A stretch of 64,000 nucleotides of DNA, taken from the NCBI GenBank assembly GCA_022414725.1, contig CM039464.1, positions 8,785,447-8,849,446 on the forward strand, read 5' to 3'. Positions 33,601 to 42,699 of this stretch are shown here, in pieces (positions within the stretch are counted from its first letter, which is position 1; every line of letters starts with the position of its first letter). The position numbers were made by a program, and so were the translations under genes. Source of the DNA: Microglena sp. YARC. Lineage: Eukaryota; Chlorophyta; Chlorophyceae; Chlamydomonadales; Chlamydomonadaceae. The notes beneath the pieces are model-generated. The model ran no database searches, was not told the DNA's origin, and saw only the letters and a program-made list of their open reading frames with translations.

Positions 33601-34660
33601 GTGCTTTTTCTTGATGAGCAGTCAGCCAGGCATGGACTACATTGGTTGGCTGGTTGGCTGGCTGGTTGGTTGGTTGGGTGATTGGTTGGTTGGTTGGTTG
33701 GTTGGCTGGTTGGTTGGTTGGCTGGTTAGTTGGTTGGTTGGTTGGTTGGTTGGTTGGTTGGTTGGTTGGTTGGTTGGTACGCCACTAGTGCTTTTTCTTG
33801 ACTCGGAGTCAGCCAGGCATTGACTACTATGGTTGGTTGGTTGGTTGGCTCATTGTTTGCTTAGCTGGTTGGTAGGGAGGTTGGTTGGTTGGACTACAAC
33901 CCAGCCTACCCCACAATACCCGCAACAACCCACGCACTACACACATCCACCATACCCCTCAACCACCCAGCACTACCACACACCTTTCCATACCCCCCAA
34001 ACCAACCACCCACTACCGCCCACCCCACCATATCCCCCAACTACCCACTCGCTACTACCCGCCCACCATATCCTCCAACTACCCACTGACTACCACCACC
34101 CCACCATATCTCCCAACCGACCACCCATCCACCCACTCACTACCACCCACCCTCCCATACCCCCCAACCACCCACTCATTACTACCACACCCAACCATAT
34201 CCCCAATTGACCACCCACTACACCCACTCACTACCATCCACCCTCCCATTCCCCAACCACCCACCCCACCATACCCCAACTGATCACCCACTACCACTCA
34301 CCCCACCATATCTCCCAACCGACCACCCACTACCATCCACCCTCCCATACCCCTCACCCCACCATACCCCCAACTGACTAACCACTACCACCCACCATAC
34401 CATACCATACCCCAAACTGACCACACAATACCACCTACCCCACTATACCACCAACCGACCACCTTCTACCAACCACTCACTACCATCCGCCCCACCATAG
34501 CCCCCCAACTGCCCACTCAATACCATCCACCCCGCCAACCCACCCCACACCTTCGCAATCACGTCCCATACTCACTGGATTGCCCCTCCTCTTCCAAGTG
34601 CGAAAAGGCTAGCCTGAATTCAGCTATGACTGCTGCTTTCTCACTCTCCACGCCACTCAT
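19350..34660 (-). CDS. Sec14-like CRAL-TRIO lipid-transfer protein, eight exons over 15 kb
   Basis: Joining 34660-34576, 33316-33071, 30726-30591, 28330-28254, 26643-26594, 23636-23537, 22095-21998 and 19457-19350 gives a protein of about 300 residues. The CRAL-TRIO N-terminal helix [16 protein letters not shown] is followed by [12 protein letters not shown] and GYDMQGR. The lipid-binding core [10 protein letters not shown], then [40 protein letters not shown] and a C-terminal [20 protein letters not shown] complete it. Such proteins bind and exchange phosphoinositides or other lipids. Phases agree at most joints. The joint between 30591 and 28330 is off by one base, and a short piece between 26594 and 23636 seems missing, so the model is incomplete. 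The ligand cannot be told. Confidence 0.8.
19640..20640 (-). repeat. array of 5'-edge copies of the terminal exon
   Basis: Copies of CGATGAACTCACCCTGCATG (acceptor plus exon start, seen from the plus strand) occur near 19655, 19759, 19867, 19974, 20078, 20359, 20502 and 20609. The spacing of about 105 bp is filled with TTACACACATTATACATTAC sequence. Confidence 0.85.
20687..20830 (-). repeat. dispersed repeat R4
   Basis: Reverse complement of copies at 25590-25732 and 58943-59092. Shared words include GACTCGGTG, CCCCAGCGCAACGCGCTGCC and GCATCGCAAC. Unknown element type. Confidence 0.68.
20980..21118 (+). repeat. dispersed repeat R5
   Basis: Same family as 18150-18300 and 48438-48575; it contains GTAGCACGAACTCAGGGCCC and ends AGCCTATTTGGTCTACACCT. 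Confidence 0.72.
21155..21322 (+). mobile_element. tRNA-derived SINE family A
   Basis: A box B-like GGGTTTGAATCCCC is followed by the family body with GTCAACCGCCATGGTAGC and CTACCGCCGT, and the tail GGCGTTATCATTAC. Box A is diverged. Confidence 0.78.
21330..21990 (-). repeat. array of 3'-edge copies of lipid-transfer exon 7
   Basis: Copies of the exon end plus the GTCAGTAAC donor lie near 21425-21485, 21667-21735 and 21830-21895, with a worn one near 21310-21360. (GT)n spacers separate them. The period is about 160-240 bp. Confidence 0.87.
21998..22095 (-). CDS. lipid-transfer gene exon 7
   Basis: CCGCAG|AGTGCC to AACAAG|GTCAGT encodes [20 protein letters not shown] and [12 protein letters not shown], the strand and gate helix of the CRAL-TRIO lobe. 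Copies of the acceptor side lie upstream (22165-22580) and copies of the donor side downstream (21310-21900). Confidence 0.85.
22130..22610 (-). repeat. array of 5'-edge copies of lipid-transfer exon 7
   Basis: Four copies near 22175, 22297, 22415 and 22535 repeat the acceptor and the first roughly 60 bases of the exon at a period of about 120 bp. Each contains GACCCATGCAGATGGA and CACTCTGCGGGTGGAGTGTG. Confidence 0.87.
22615..23060. repeat. 58-61-bp tandem repeat
   Basis: About seven degenerate units around AATTGAATTGTTGAACTTGA and GAACTTCGAACTTGAA. Not exon-derived as far as I can see. Confidence 0.82.
23075..23535 (-). repeat. array of 3'-edge copies of lipid-transfer exon 6
   Basis: Four copies near 23090, 23190, 23295 and 23435 repeat about 65 bases of exon end and the GGTACCT donor. 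Intron sequence containing AAGATAAAAC follows each. Confidence 0.85.
23537..23636 (-). CDS. lipid-transfer gene exon 6 (lipid-binding core)
   Basis: Between ATGCAG|AATCAC and CCAG|GTACCT lie 33 codons including [16 protein letters not shown] and [10 protein letters not shown], equivalent to the Sec14 segment that ends in HYPERL. It exits in phase 1, which fits the next exon. Donor-side copies lie at 23075-23500. Confidence 0.8.
23690..24290. repeat. purine-rich (GAGAAGGTGA)n array
   Basis: About 600 bases built from 11-12-base words GAGAAGGTGAT and GAAGAACGTGA. ORFs across it are read-through. It ends just upstream of lipid-transfer exon 6. Confidence 0.9.
24300..26590. other. intron without a firm gene; mixed diverged repeats
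   Basis: The stretch holds a possible exon on the minus strand at 24790-24705 ([16 protein letters not shown], open after CTGACAG and before GGTAATT) that does not match the CRAL-TRIO fold. It also holds repeat R4 at 25590-25732 and several copies of a GACAGCTTCTAGGTGC-containing repeat near 25065, 25805, 25990, 26165 and 26385. Those copies resemble 8615-8640. Confidence 0.5.
25590..25732 (+). repeat. dispersed repeat R4
   Basis: Contains GCGACGCGTCACCATCCGTT and GGGGGCAGCATACTACACTG; homologous to 58943-59092 and, inverted, to 20687-20830. Confidence 0.7.
26594..26643 (-). CDS. lipid-transfer gene, candidate exon 5
   Basis: After TTTTTTAG, the frame [17 protein letters not shown] fits the CRAL-TRIO helix before the WVWV strand and enters in phase 0 as the preceding exon requires. 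The donor is not certain, and the following WVxxxD residues are not found before the next exon. Confidence 0.45.
26680..27440. repeat. about 65-bp AT-rich tandem repeat
   Basis: Roughly eleven units with AATCGGCACATGCATTGTAG and GGGATGATTNTAAAATATAA. Not related to a visible exon. Confidence 0.87.
27500..27930. repeat. about 95-bp CA-rich tandem repeat
   Basis: Three to four units containing ACTCAATCATGCACACG and AGTCACATGCACAAA. ORFs on the plus strand are read-through. Confidence 0.85.
28254..28330 (-). CDS. lipid-transfer gene exon 4 (boundary uncertain)
   Basis: Minus-strand [16 protein letters not shown] matches the beginning of the CRAL-TRIO lobe after the GRP-V motif. The only nearby acceptor (ACTCAG at 28331) leaves two bases where the previous exon requires one. 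Either an indel exists or the true acceptor differs. The donor GATG|GTACGG is phase 0. A partial copy of the acceptor side lies at 28565-28605. Confidence 0.6.
28340..28845. repeat. GT-rich and poly-G tract
   Basis: (GT)n sequence with a near-pure G block at 28480-28540, the partial exon 4 edge copy at 28565-28605, and CCCTGTCAGATTGA repeats at 28695-28800. Confidence 0.83.
28850..30590 (-). repeat. array of about 15 copies of the 3' edge of lipid-transfer exon 3
   Basis: Units of about 115 bp carry the exon end coding [17 protein letters not shown] on the minus strand plus the AAGGTGGGTGG donor and a CCACCATCCAC-rich spacer. The copy nearest the exon keeps more exon-like changes (GCGAGCATCTGAGACCATC); distant ones share derived bases (CATGCATCTGACAACATC). 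Confidence 0.92.
30591..30726 (-). CDS. lipid-transfer gene exon 3
   Basis: The exon starts TGCAG|ATCGTGCG and ends GGAAG|GTGGGT. It reads [19 protein letters not shown] and later [11 protein letters not shown]. This is the bridge between the N-terminal helix bundle and the lipid-binding lobe in Sec14 proteins. Its donor side is copied about 15 times at 28850-30580. Confidence 0.8.
30770..30885 (+). repeat. coding-like dispersed segment shared with 48990-49135
   Basis: The plus strand reads LGALLDSKC and then [10 protein letters not shown]. The minus strand at 48990-49135 reads PGALLDSKYARSLTKPRGT and EHHA. Conservation at the amino-acid level suggests a former or present coding exon, perhaps of a transposon. 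No family is recognised. Confidence 0.5.
30955..31140. repeat. G-rich tract and intron remainder
   Basis: A GGGGTGGGG tract is followed by unremarkable sequence. Confidence 0.6.
31138..31190 (-). repeat. 5'-edge copy of lipid-transfer exon 3
   Basis: TGTGTTCAAGCATTTGATGC followed by GCACAATCTGCATTTG repeats the exon 3 start and its acceptor about 415 bases upstream of the real one. Confidence 0.75.
31197..31570. repeat. (CACCAT)n and (CCCAAA)n simple repeats
   Basis: CATCACCATC repeats at 31200-31355 and a CCAAACCCAAACCCC tract at 31495-31570. No coding content. Confidence 0.88.
31570..33035 (-). repeat. array of 3'-edge copies of lipid-transfer exon 2
   Basis: About eleven copies repeat the exon end (coding [15 protein letters not shown] on the minus strand) and the CTTAGGTGGG donor, separated by CCAAACCCCAATCC spacer. 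Clear copies lie near 31890, 32070, 32190, 32305, 32425, 32715, 32810 and 32970; others are reduced to AAGTGGTGGTCCCTGG. Unit length is about 110 bp. Confidence 0.92.
33071..33316 (-). CDS. lipid-transfer gene exon 2 (CRAL-TRIO N-terminal region)
   Basis: The exon runs from TGTAG|TCAATG to TTAG|GTGGGT and encodes 81 full codons. It ends in [15 protein letters not shown], the hallmark LxxFLRARxxx helix of the CRAL-TRIO N-terminal domain. Both ends of this exon are multiplied outwards: acceptor side at 33355-33830, donor side at 31570-33030. Confidence 0.82.
33320..33885 (-). repeat. array of 5'-edge copies of lipid-transfer exon 2 with (TTGG)n
   Basis: Five copies (near 33368, 33465, 33530, 33590 and 33778) carry the first roughly 55 bases of exon 2 and the acceptor. 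Runs of GGTT repeats up to 130 bases long separate them. All truncate at the same GTACC side. Confidence 0.9.
33895..34540. repeat. C/A-rich 50-60-bp degenerate repeat
   Basis: Units around CCACCCACTACCACCCA and CACCATATCCCCCAACTGAC fill the rest of the first intron. ORFs here are read-through. Confidence 0.87.
34576..34660 (-). CDS. lipid-transfer gene exon 1 with start codon
   Basis: ATG at 34660 begins [19 protein letters not shown] and the exon ends TCCA|GTGAGT in phase 1. The next exon supplies TC to complete an Ile codon. The exon is short, acidic and helical in character. Confidence 0.68.
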
Positions 34661-36006
34661 GGTGGTTTTGTACAAAATATCCCAGTTGAGTGGAGGTACT
34701 AGGAGCCAGCTAGGTTCTGCAAGTTCTACTTGGCTATATGGAGCCTTTGTCACTATGTGCAACCTGAGAATAGATATTTGCAAGCTGAGTGCAAGCTGTG
34801 TGCAAGCGTTCCACGAGCTGTGCGTAAGCTGTAGGTCACCAAGGCGAGGCTCAATCGGCGCGCTGGTCGAGCGCAGTGAAGCCAACTAGCGAAAGAGCGG
34901 AGATAGGTCAAAGCCAGAAAGCTCGCACTGGAATAAGTGGTCAGAATTAGAGTTTAGGGCTCAGACACACGACACGCTGGCTATCGTCATACTCGTAATG
35001 GCCAATTTGAGGCTTAATCGAGGAATGAACGAGACGAGATGCGCCAGCAGGGAGTATATCCAATTATAGCACTGGGCAGCGACGTAGCGTCCCTCAATAC
35101 ATGGAGGTCCCAGGTGGTGGTGAGTAATTCGCGTTGTACTGCGCTGTACCACTTCGCACTGAAGTTCACACCTCTGACAGCCAACCTGTCGAGCTGTGTC
35201 GAGCTGTGTCGAACTGTCGACTTGACCCATGCGCCCGCATGCGCCCAACCTTCCTTCCTCTCTCCCAAGGTCCTCTTTTCCGCCATTCCGCGTTCTTCTC
35301 TTTCTCCCTTCCCTCACTTCGTCCATCTGGTACATACACATCCCTACCTTACCGATGAGCAGAGTTCACACGTCCCTCCCGCAAAGCACGTTCCGTTTCG
35401 GGATCTCTGTGGCATGGTGTCAAGCGGTATTTGGAATCAACGCATGCTTGTCAATTGGAAGTCCTTAAGCCACACCACAACTCGTTTTCGTCCTGCCTGC
35501 CTGCCTGTCTGTCTGTCTGTCTGTCTGTCCTACCGTCTGTCAGATTCTACCCAACCTCGTCGGCAGACAGCTTTGCATCATCGTTGCTATCAGAGAGCTT
35601 GCTTTCAGCTTCCAGCCAGCTTTCTTCCATCTGACAGAGGGCTTGCTTTCAGCTTCCAGCCTGCTTTAAGTATTTTTACCGTTCCTGCACCTGCCTTCAC
35701 CCAGCCATTAGAGTAGGCATATAGCGCTGCGGCGCTTTGCTTGTAGCTAGAAAGAAAAGCTATGCTAGTAGCCGCCAATGCATCAAGCTAGCGCCAAAGT
35801 CCGAGTTTGGCCAGGCAGTCTCAAACCATGGAGGCATCCATTCCACACTCATGGGGACTTGAGATAACCGAGCAGCTGACCATCTCAACACTCTAGCTGG
35901 CAGGTGTGGGGCAGCGATTACAGGCTCGTGGAGGCAGGCAGGTGTGAGTTGCTTCTTTTGTGGCCTTCACATCGCAGCTTCAACCAGAGATAACTGTTCC
36001 TGTCCC
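34661..36006. promoter_or_regulatory. divergent intergenic region
   Basis: This 1.3-kb gap separates the start of the minus-strand lipid-transfer gene from the start region of the plus-strand repeat-rich gene, so it should hold both promoters. It contains a CTGT microsatellite at 35505-35528 and two copies of GAGGGCTTGCTTTCAGCTTC / GAGAGCTTGCTTTCAGCTTC near 35590-35665. I see no convincing TATA box or other named site. The promoter role is inferred from layout only. Confidence 0.4.
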
Positions 36007-39000
36007 ATGCTTATATTGGCCCAGACTGCTTGCAAAACCTTTGTTGTACACTCCGTTGCCGTCTCTGCTCAGTTCCTGGCTCCACTTCCGTTGCTGCCTC
36101 AGGGGACAAACGGCTCCACTCCCGTTGCTGGCCCAGCTCCACAAACATGGCTGGAGCATTCCATGAGACTCAGCCAGCAACATAGTCATGCCAAGATCAA
36201 CTACATCGACATGTCAACATTAACTACCGCCAGTCAACACCATTGTCATGTCAGCATCAACTACCGCGATCATGAACACTGCCAGCTCCTGTGCCAGCGA
36301 GACCAGCATCAGCGCTTCCATCACCTGCTACACGACCGCCACCAGCAGCATCTGCCACCAGCAGTATCTGCGTCTGCCACCACAGCACCACCAGCGGTAG
36401 CCACCAGCAGTGGTGTCAGCATCTGCCACCGGCAGCATCTGCGTCTGCCACCACAGTACCCCCAGCAGCATCTTCATCTGCCAGCAGCAGTATCTGCCAC
36501 CAGCAGCATGTGCGCCAGCATCTTCCACCAGCAAAACGACCTCCACTCCTTGCACCATCAATACCACCAGCACCAGCATCTCGCCCTCATAGTTAGACAG
36601 TATTATTGGCTTAAGGCTGGTGCCAACTGTGCTAACTCAAGCAACAACACCAGCAGCAGGAACACCAACACCAGCAACAACACAAGCAGCAGTATCAACA
36701 CCAACACCAGCAAAAAAGCCCTTTTGTCTCCTTATCAACATGGCATGGCAAAGAAGTGCATGGGAGATCTGGGAGGCACACGCTCTTATCATAGTAGACA
36801 CAGTGAGAAGGTGTTTATTGCCGGTGATGTGAAAATCAGTGCCCCTGCCAGTCAACATATGAAGGTGTTTATCGCCAGTGAAGTGAACTGCAGTGCCCCT
36901 GCCAGTCAACATGGGAAGGTGTTGATCGCCAGTGATGTGAACAGCAGTGCCCCTGTCAGTCAACATGGGAATGTGTTGATTGCCAGTGATGTGAACAGCA
37001 GTGCCCCTGTCACTCAACATGGGAATGTGTTGATCGCCAGTGAAGTGAACTGCAGTGCCCCTGTCAGTCAACATGGGAATGTGTTGATCGCCAGTGATGT
37101 GAAGAGCAGTGCCCCTGTCACTCAACATGGGAATGTGTTGATCGCCAGTGAAGTGAACTGCAGTGCCCCTGTCAGTCAACATGGGAATGTGTTGATCGCC
37201 AGTGATGTGAAGAGCAGTGCCCCTGTCACTCAACAAGGGGAGGTGTTGATAGCCAGTGAGACGAGGACTTCTATACGGCGTCGATTGCGTCGCTTGCAGC
37301 GCCTAAAATTGGCGGAGGCTATTGGCAACAAAATGAAAGGTGGCAACGGAAATGGAGCTGACCAAAGCCAGTTAGTTATGAGACAGTTGGCTGACGTATC
37401 AGGCTTCAATGTTTCGGGTGGGCGGTCAAACGGACAACGGGGTTACCCTGGGGGCTCCCGCTCCCTTGAACAGGGGACTCCGTCAAAAAGCAGTGCCCCT
37501 GTCAGTCAACATGGGAAGGTGATTTTCGGCAGTGATGTGAAAAGTAGTCAAGGTGACGCTGGTGGTGAGCATGGGCACAGCCAGGCACACAGCAGGCACA
37601 GTTCAGGGGGAGCTGGTGGACAGCTCAAGCACAGCCAGGCACAGAGTTGGCGCAGTCCAATGGAAGCTGATGGTGAGCACGTGCGCAGGCAGGCACGGTG
37701 GATAGACAGTCCAGATGAAGCTGGTGGACAGCACAAGCACAGCCAGGCACAGAGTAGGCGCAGTCCAATGGAAGCTGTTGGTGAGCACGTGTGCAGGCAG
37801 GCACGGTGGATAGACAGTCCAGATGAATCTGGTGGTGAGCATGGGAATGGCCAGGCACAGAGTAGGCGCAGTCCAATGGAAGCTGATAGAGAGCACGGGC
37901 ACAGGCATGCACGGTGGATAGACAGTCCAGCTGAATCTGGTGGTGAGCATGGGAATGACCAGGCACAGAGTAGGCGCAGTCCAATGGAAGCTGATAGAGA
38001 GCACGGGCCCAGGCAGACACTGTGGAGACACAGTCCAGCAGAATCTAGTGGTGAAAATAGGACTAGCCAGGCACAGAGCAGGAACAGTCCAGCTGAATCT
38101 GGTGGTGAGCGTGGGAATGGTCAGGCACACAGCAGGCACAGTTCAGGGACAACTAATAGAGAGGACAGTCACAGGCAGGCACGGTTGGAGCGCAGTCCAG
38201 CTAGCGCATGGGAACACAGTTCAGATAGGTTGATACACCGACCAGGTGAATCTGGTGGAGAGCATGGGCATAGCCAGGCACGGTGGGGGCACAGTCCAGC
38301 TAGCGCATGGGATCACAGTCCAGTTAGGTTGATGCGCCGTCAAGATGAAGCCGGTGGTGGTGAGCATGAGTATAGCCAGACACGGTGGGGACACGGTCCA
38401 GCTAGCGCATGGGATCACAGTCCAGATAGGTTGATACACCGTCAAGATGAAGCCGGTGGTGGTGAGCATGGGCATAGCCAGACACGGTGGGGACACAGTC
38501 CAGCTAGGGCATGGGATTACAGTCCAGATAGGTTGATGCCCCTTCAAGATGAAGCTGGTGGTGGTGAGCATGGGCACAGCCAGGCACACAGCAGGCACAG
38601 TTCAGGGGAAGCTGCCGGAGAGCATGTGCACGGCCAGGCGCATCGTAAGCACGCCTACCTCGAGGACTGCATGGATCCCGAGCACCAATCTTACCTCCAG
38701 TGGCAACCAGAGGATGAGCACAGTCAGTCACAGGGCACCCACAGTCGAGGTAGCGCTGGTGGTGAGCATGGGCACAGCCAGGCACACAGCAGGCACAGTT
38801 CAGGGGAAGCTGCCGGAGAGCATGTGCACGGCCAGGCGCATCATAAGCACGCCTACCTCGAGGACTATATGGAGCCCGAGCACGAATCTTACCAACTGCG
38901 GCAGCCACATAATTGGCGTAATGAAGATAGCGCTTGGCCCCTAGAGCCTTGGCAGGCCCAAAGAGGAGGTCAGGTCACCAGGCACCTGTCCATGAATGTC

Positions 39001-39062
39001 CGGGCTGGCGCAAGAGTTGGAAGCCTTGCCAAAAAAATGTTTGAAGAGCTGCTACGGGATAG
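36007..39062 (+). CDS. large repeat-coding exon of the SpoVS/Alba-like gene
   Basis: The frame is open over 3 kb. After a Gln/Ala/Ser-rich part with CAG-type repeats (36290-36720) come about nine 18-residue units (VLIASDVNSSAPVSQHGN type, 36805-37250). A block derived from dispersed repeat R3 (37305-37490) follows. Then come about 20 His/Ser/Gly/Glu-rich units (GGEHGHSQAHSRHSSGEA type, 37555-38850). The last 40 codons, ending RHLSMNVRAGARVGSLAKKM FEELLRDR, look like ordinary globular protein and lead to an AG|GTATGG donor. The ATG at 36007 is the first in frame; the open frame starts at 35944 without an ATG, so an upstream exon is possible. Confidence 0.65.
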
Positions 39063-42000
39063 GTATGGTGAACATAGTGATACTAATTATGTATAAGAAT
39101 GATAATGCTTTTAATAATTATTATACTCATTATGCACAATAATTATTATTATACTCATTATGCACAATAATTATTATTTTACTCATTATGCACAATAATT
39201 ATTATTATACTCATTATGCACAATAATTATTATTATAATCATTATGCATAATAATGATTATGCTTATAATGATAATGATACAAATGCTTTATAATAATGA
39301 GAATGGTTATAATTATAATGATACTAATTATGTTTAACAGTGATAATGCTTGTAATTATTATTATTATAATTATGCATAATAAAGATAATGCTTATAATT
39401 ATAATGATACTAATGATTCATAATAATGATAATGCGTATGGTTAAAATGATTATAAATGTGTTTAATCATGATAATGTGTATAATCATAATGATAATAAG
39501 TAAGTATAATCATGATATGTGGTATAATCATGATATGTGGTATAATCATAATGATAATAAGTGTGTATAATCATGATAATGCGTATAATCATAATGATAA
39601 TAAGTATGTATAATCATGATATGTGGTATAATCATAATGATAATAAGTATGTATAATCATGATAATGCGTATAATCATAATGATAATAAGTATGTATAAT
39701 CATGATAATGCGTATAATCATAATGATAATAAGTATGTATAATCATGATAATGCGTATAATCATAATGATAATAAGTATGTATAATCATGATATGTGGTA
39801 TAATCACAATGATAATAAGTATGCATAATCATGATAATGCGTATAATCATAATGATAATAAGTATGTATAATCATGATAATGCGTACAATCATAATGATA
39901 ATAAGTATAATCATGATATGTGGTATAATCATAATGATAATAAGTATGTATAATCATGATATGTGGTATAATCATAATCTCTTCCTCTCCCATTACCAAA
40001 CCCAACGTCAACCTCAATACCAACCCCAATGAAACATATTTCTACATATCACTGCCAATCTCAACTTTAGCCTTCCCTGCCACCTCCCGCAATTAGGTAT
40101 GACTACATTCTCGTTGGCGGTGTAGGAATATCTGCTGTCAGTAATGCAGTGCGTGCTGTTGCACTGGCGACAAGCGATGCCTTTCAGGTGAGGTGTAGAT
40201 GTAGGGGTAGGGGTAGGGGTAGGTGTGCCTGCTGTCAGTAGTGCAGTGCGTGCTGTTGCACTGGCGACGAGCGATACCTTTCAGGTGAGGTGTAGATGTA
40301 GGGGTAGGGGTAGGGGTAGGGGTAGGTGTAGGTGTGTCTGCTGTCAGTAGTGCAGTGCGTGGCGTTGCATTGGCGACAAGCAATGCATTCCAGGTGAGGT
40401 GTAGGGGTAGGTGTAGGTGTGCCTGCTGTCAGTAAGCAGTGCTTGGCGTTGCATTGGCGACAAGCAATGCATTCCAGGTGAGGTGTAGGGGTAGGTGTAG
40501 GTGTGCCTGCTGTCAGTAGTGCAGTGCGTGGCGTTGCATTGACGACAAGCAATGCATTCCAGGTGAGGTGTAGGGGTAGGGGTAGGTGTGCCTGCTGTCA
40601 GTAGTGCAGTGCGTGGCGTTGCACTGACGACAAGCAATGCATTCCAGGTGAGGTGTAGGGGTAGCTGTGCATGCTGTTGCACTGGCGACAAGCAATTCCT
40701 TGCATGTGTGGTGTATGTGTAGGTGTGCCTGCTGTCAGTGTTGCTGTGCATGCTGTTGCACTGGCGACAAGTATTGCCTTTCAGGTGAGGTGCAGGTGTA
40801 GGAGTGCCTGCCGCCAGTTTTGCATTGTGTGCTGTTGCACTGGCGACACGCGATGCCTTGCAGGTGAGGTGTAGCTGTAGGTGTAGGTATAGGTGTGCTT
40901 GCTGTCAGTTGTGTAGTGCCTGCTGTTGCACTAGCTACAAGGAATGCCTTGTAGGTGAGGTGTAGGGGTAGGTGTGCTTGCTGTCAGTTGTGTAGTGCCT
41001 GCTGTTGCATTAGCTACAAGGAATGCCTTGCAGGTGAGGTGTAGGGGTAGGTGTGCTTGCTGTCAGTTGTGTAGTGCCTGCTGTTGCATTAGCTACAAGG
41101 AATGCCTTGCAGGTGAGGTGTAGGGGTAGGTGTGCTTGCTGTCAGTTGTGTAGTGCCTGCTGTTGCATTAGCTACAAGGAATGCCTTGCAGGTGAGGTGT
41201 AGGGGTAGGTGTGCTTGCTGTCAGTTATGTAGTGCTTGCTGTCAGTTATGTAGTGCTTGCTGTCAGTTATGTAGTGCTTGCTGTCAGTTATGTAGTGCTT
41301 GCTGTCAGTTATGTAGTGCTTGCTGTCAGTTATGTAGTGCTTGCTGTCAGTTATGTAGTGCTTGCTGTCAGTTATGTAGTGCTTGCTGTCAGTTATGTAG
41401 TGCTTGCTGTCAGTTAAGTAGTGCGTGCTGTTGCTCTGGCGACAAGTAATTCCTTGCAGGTGAGATAGGCAATTCATATTCCCTGCCTGAACTGGGTAGA
41501 AGGGAACGGCAATACGATATCATGTCATCATATGATATCATATGATGCCGACAGTCTGACTAGGCTACCCTTTATATCACAATATCGTATGATATCATAT
41601 GATGCCGACAGTCTGACTAGGCAACCCTTTATATTACAATATCATATGATGCAATTTGTATGATATCATATGATATCATACTCGCCTTTGGTCAACATCA
41701 TATGGTATGCCGCTTCCTACAAGGTTGTAAAAAGTTCGGCAGTGCTTAAGCAGAGAGTAATTTATACACCCCTTATATGTATTATATGTTATGTATTATT
41801 ATTATCTAAATTTAATATATAATATATATTATTATTGGGGGGGGGGGGGGTCTGTAAAAGGGAGCCTTCACACTTTGGGGGGTTGGGGTCTTTCACTTTT
41901 TTTTGCCCCCCCTTGATTATTATTACATATATCGAGGGGGGGGGCAAGAAAAAAGCTGCCGTACCGCATCTTCGCTTTGGATAGAGCTTATCCTCAAACT

Positions 42001-42639
42001 ATATAAAACAAGTTTTTTTAGCCAAAAATAAAGTTGTACATAAGTTAGAGGGGTCCAAAGTTGTTTTCACCCAAAGCGGCCCAAATCTGAGCTTTGAGCT
42101 AAGTCACGTTTGGGCAACCCCATGAAAGATGTAAGAGCATAACTGGAATGGCCAAGAAAAGATTTTTCGGATGACCCCCAATTTAGGGGGGGTAGGGTGT
42201 GGTAAGCTTGTTTTAGGAGGGGGTGGGGGTAAAAAACAAATCCCAACTTTATTTTCCCCCTCTTTTTGTATGAAACTTCCACAATTCCAACTCCCATCTG
42301 AATCGGACACCATATTGAACACGTGGTCCAAAATCTGTCTCTCTGCCCCCCCCCTGACACATATTATCTATTATTAATATATATTCTTCCAGTTGGACCC
42401 CCCCCATGGATGCATACGTGCCTCACATAATTGAATATGCGATGCCTTCACACACGTGCACACATACACACAATATGCGATGCCTTTCAGGAGCAAGGCC
42501 TTCTCGTCGTGGCCCAGCTGCTGTCCACATTCACCCCCCCCCCCCCCCCCCTACGCACACACACACACACACTACGTGACGCTTTTCAGGAGCAAGGCCT
42601 TCTCGTCGTGGCTCAGCTGCTGTCCACATTCACTCACAC

Positions 42640-42699
<60 letters not shown>

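Noticed and set aside
33620..33780. WLVGWLVG membrane-like protein
   Set aside because: Encoded purely by a (TTGG)n repeat.
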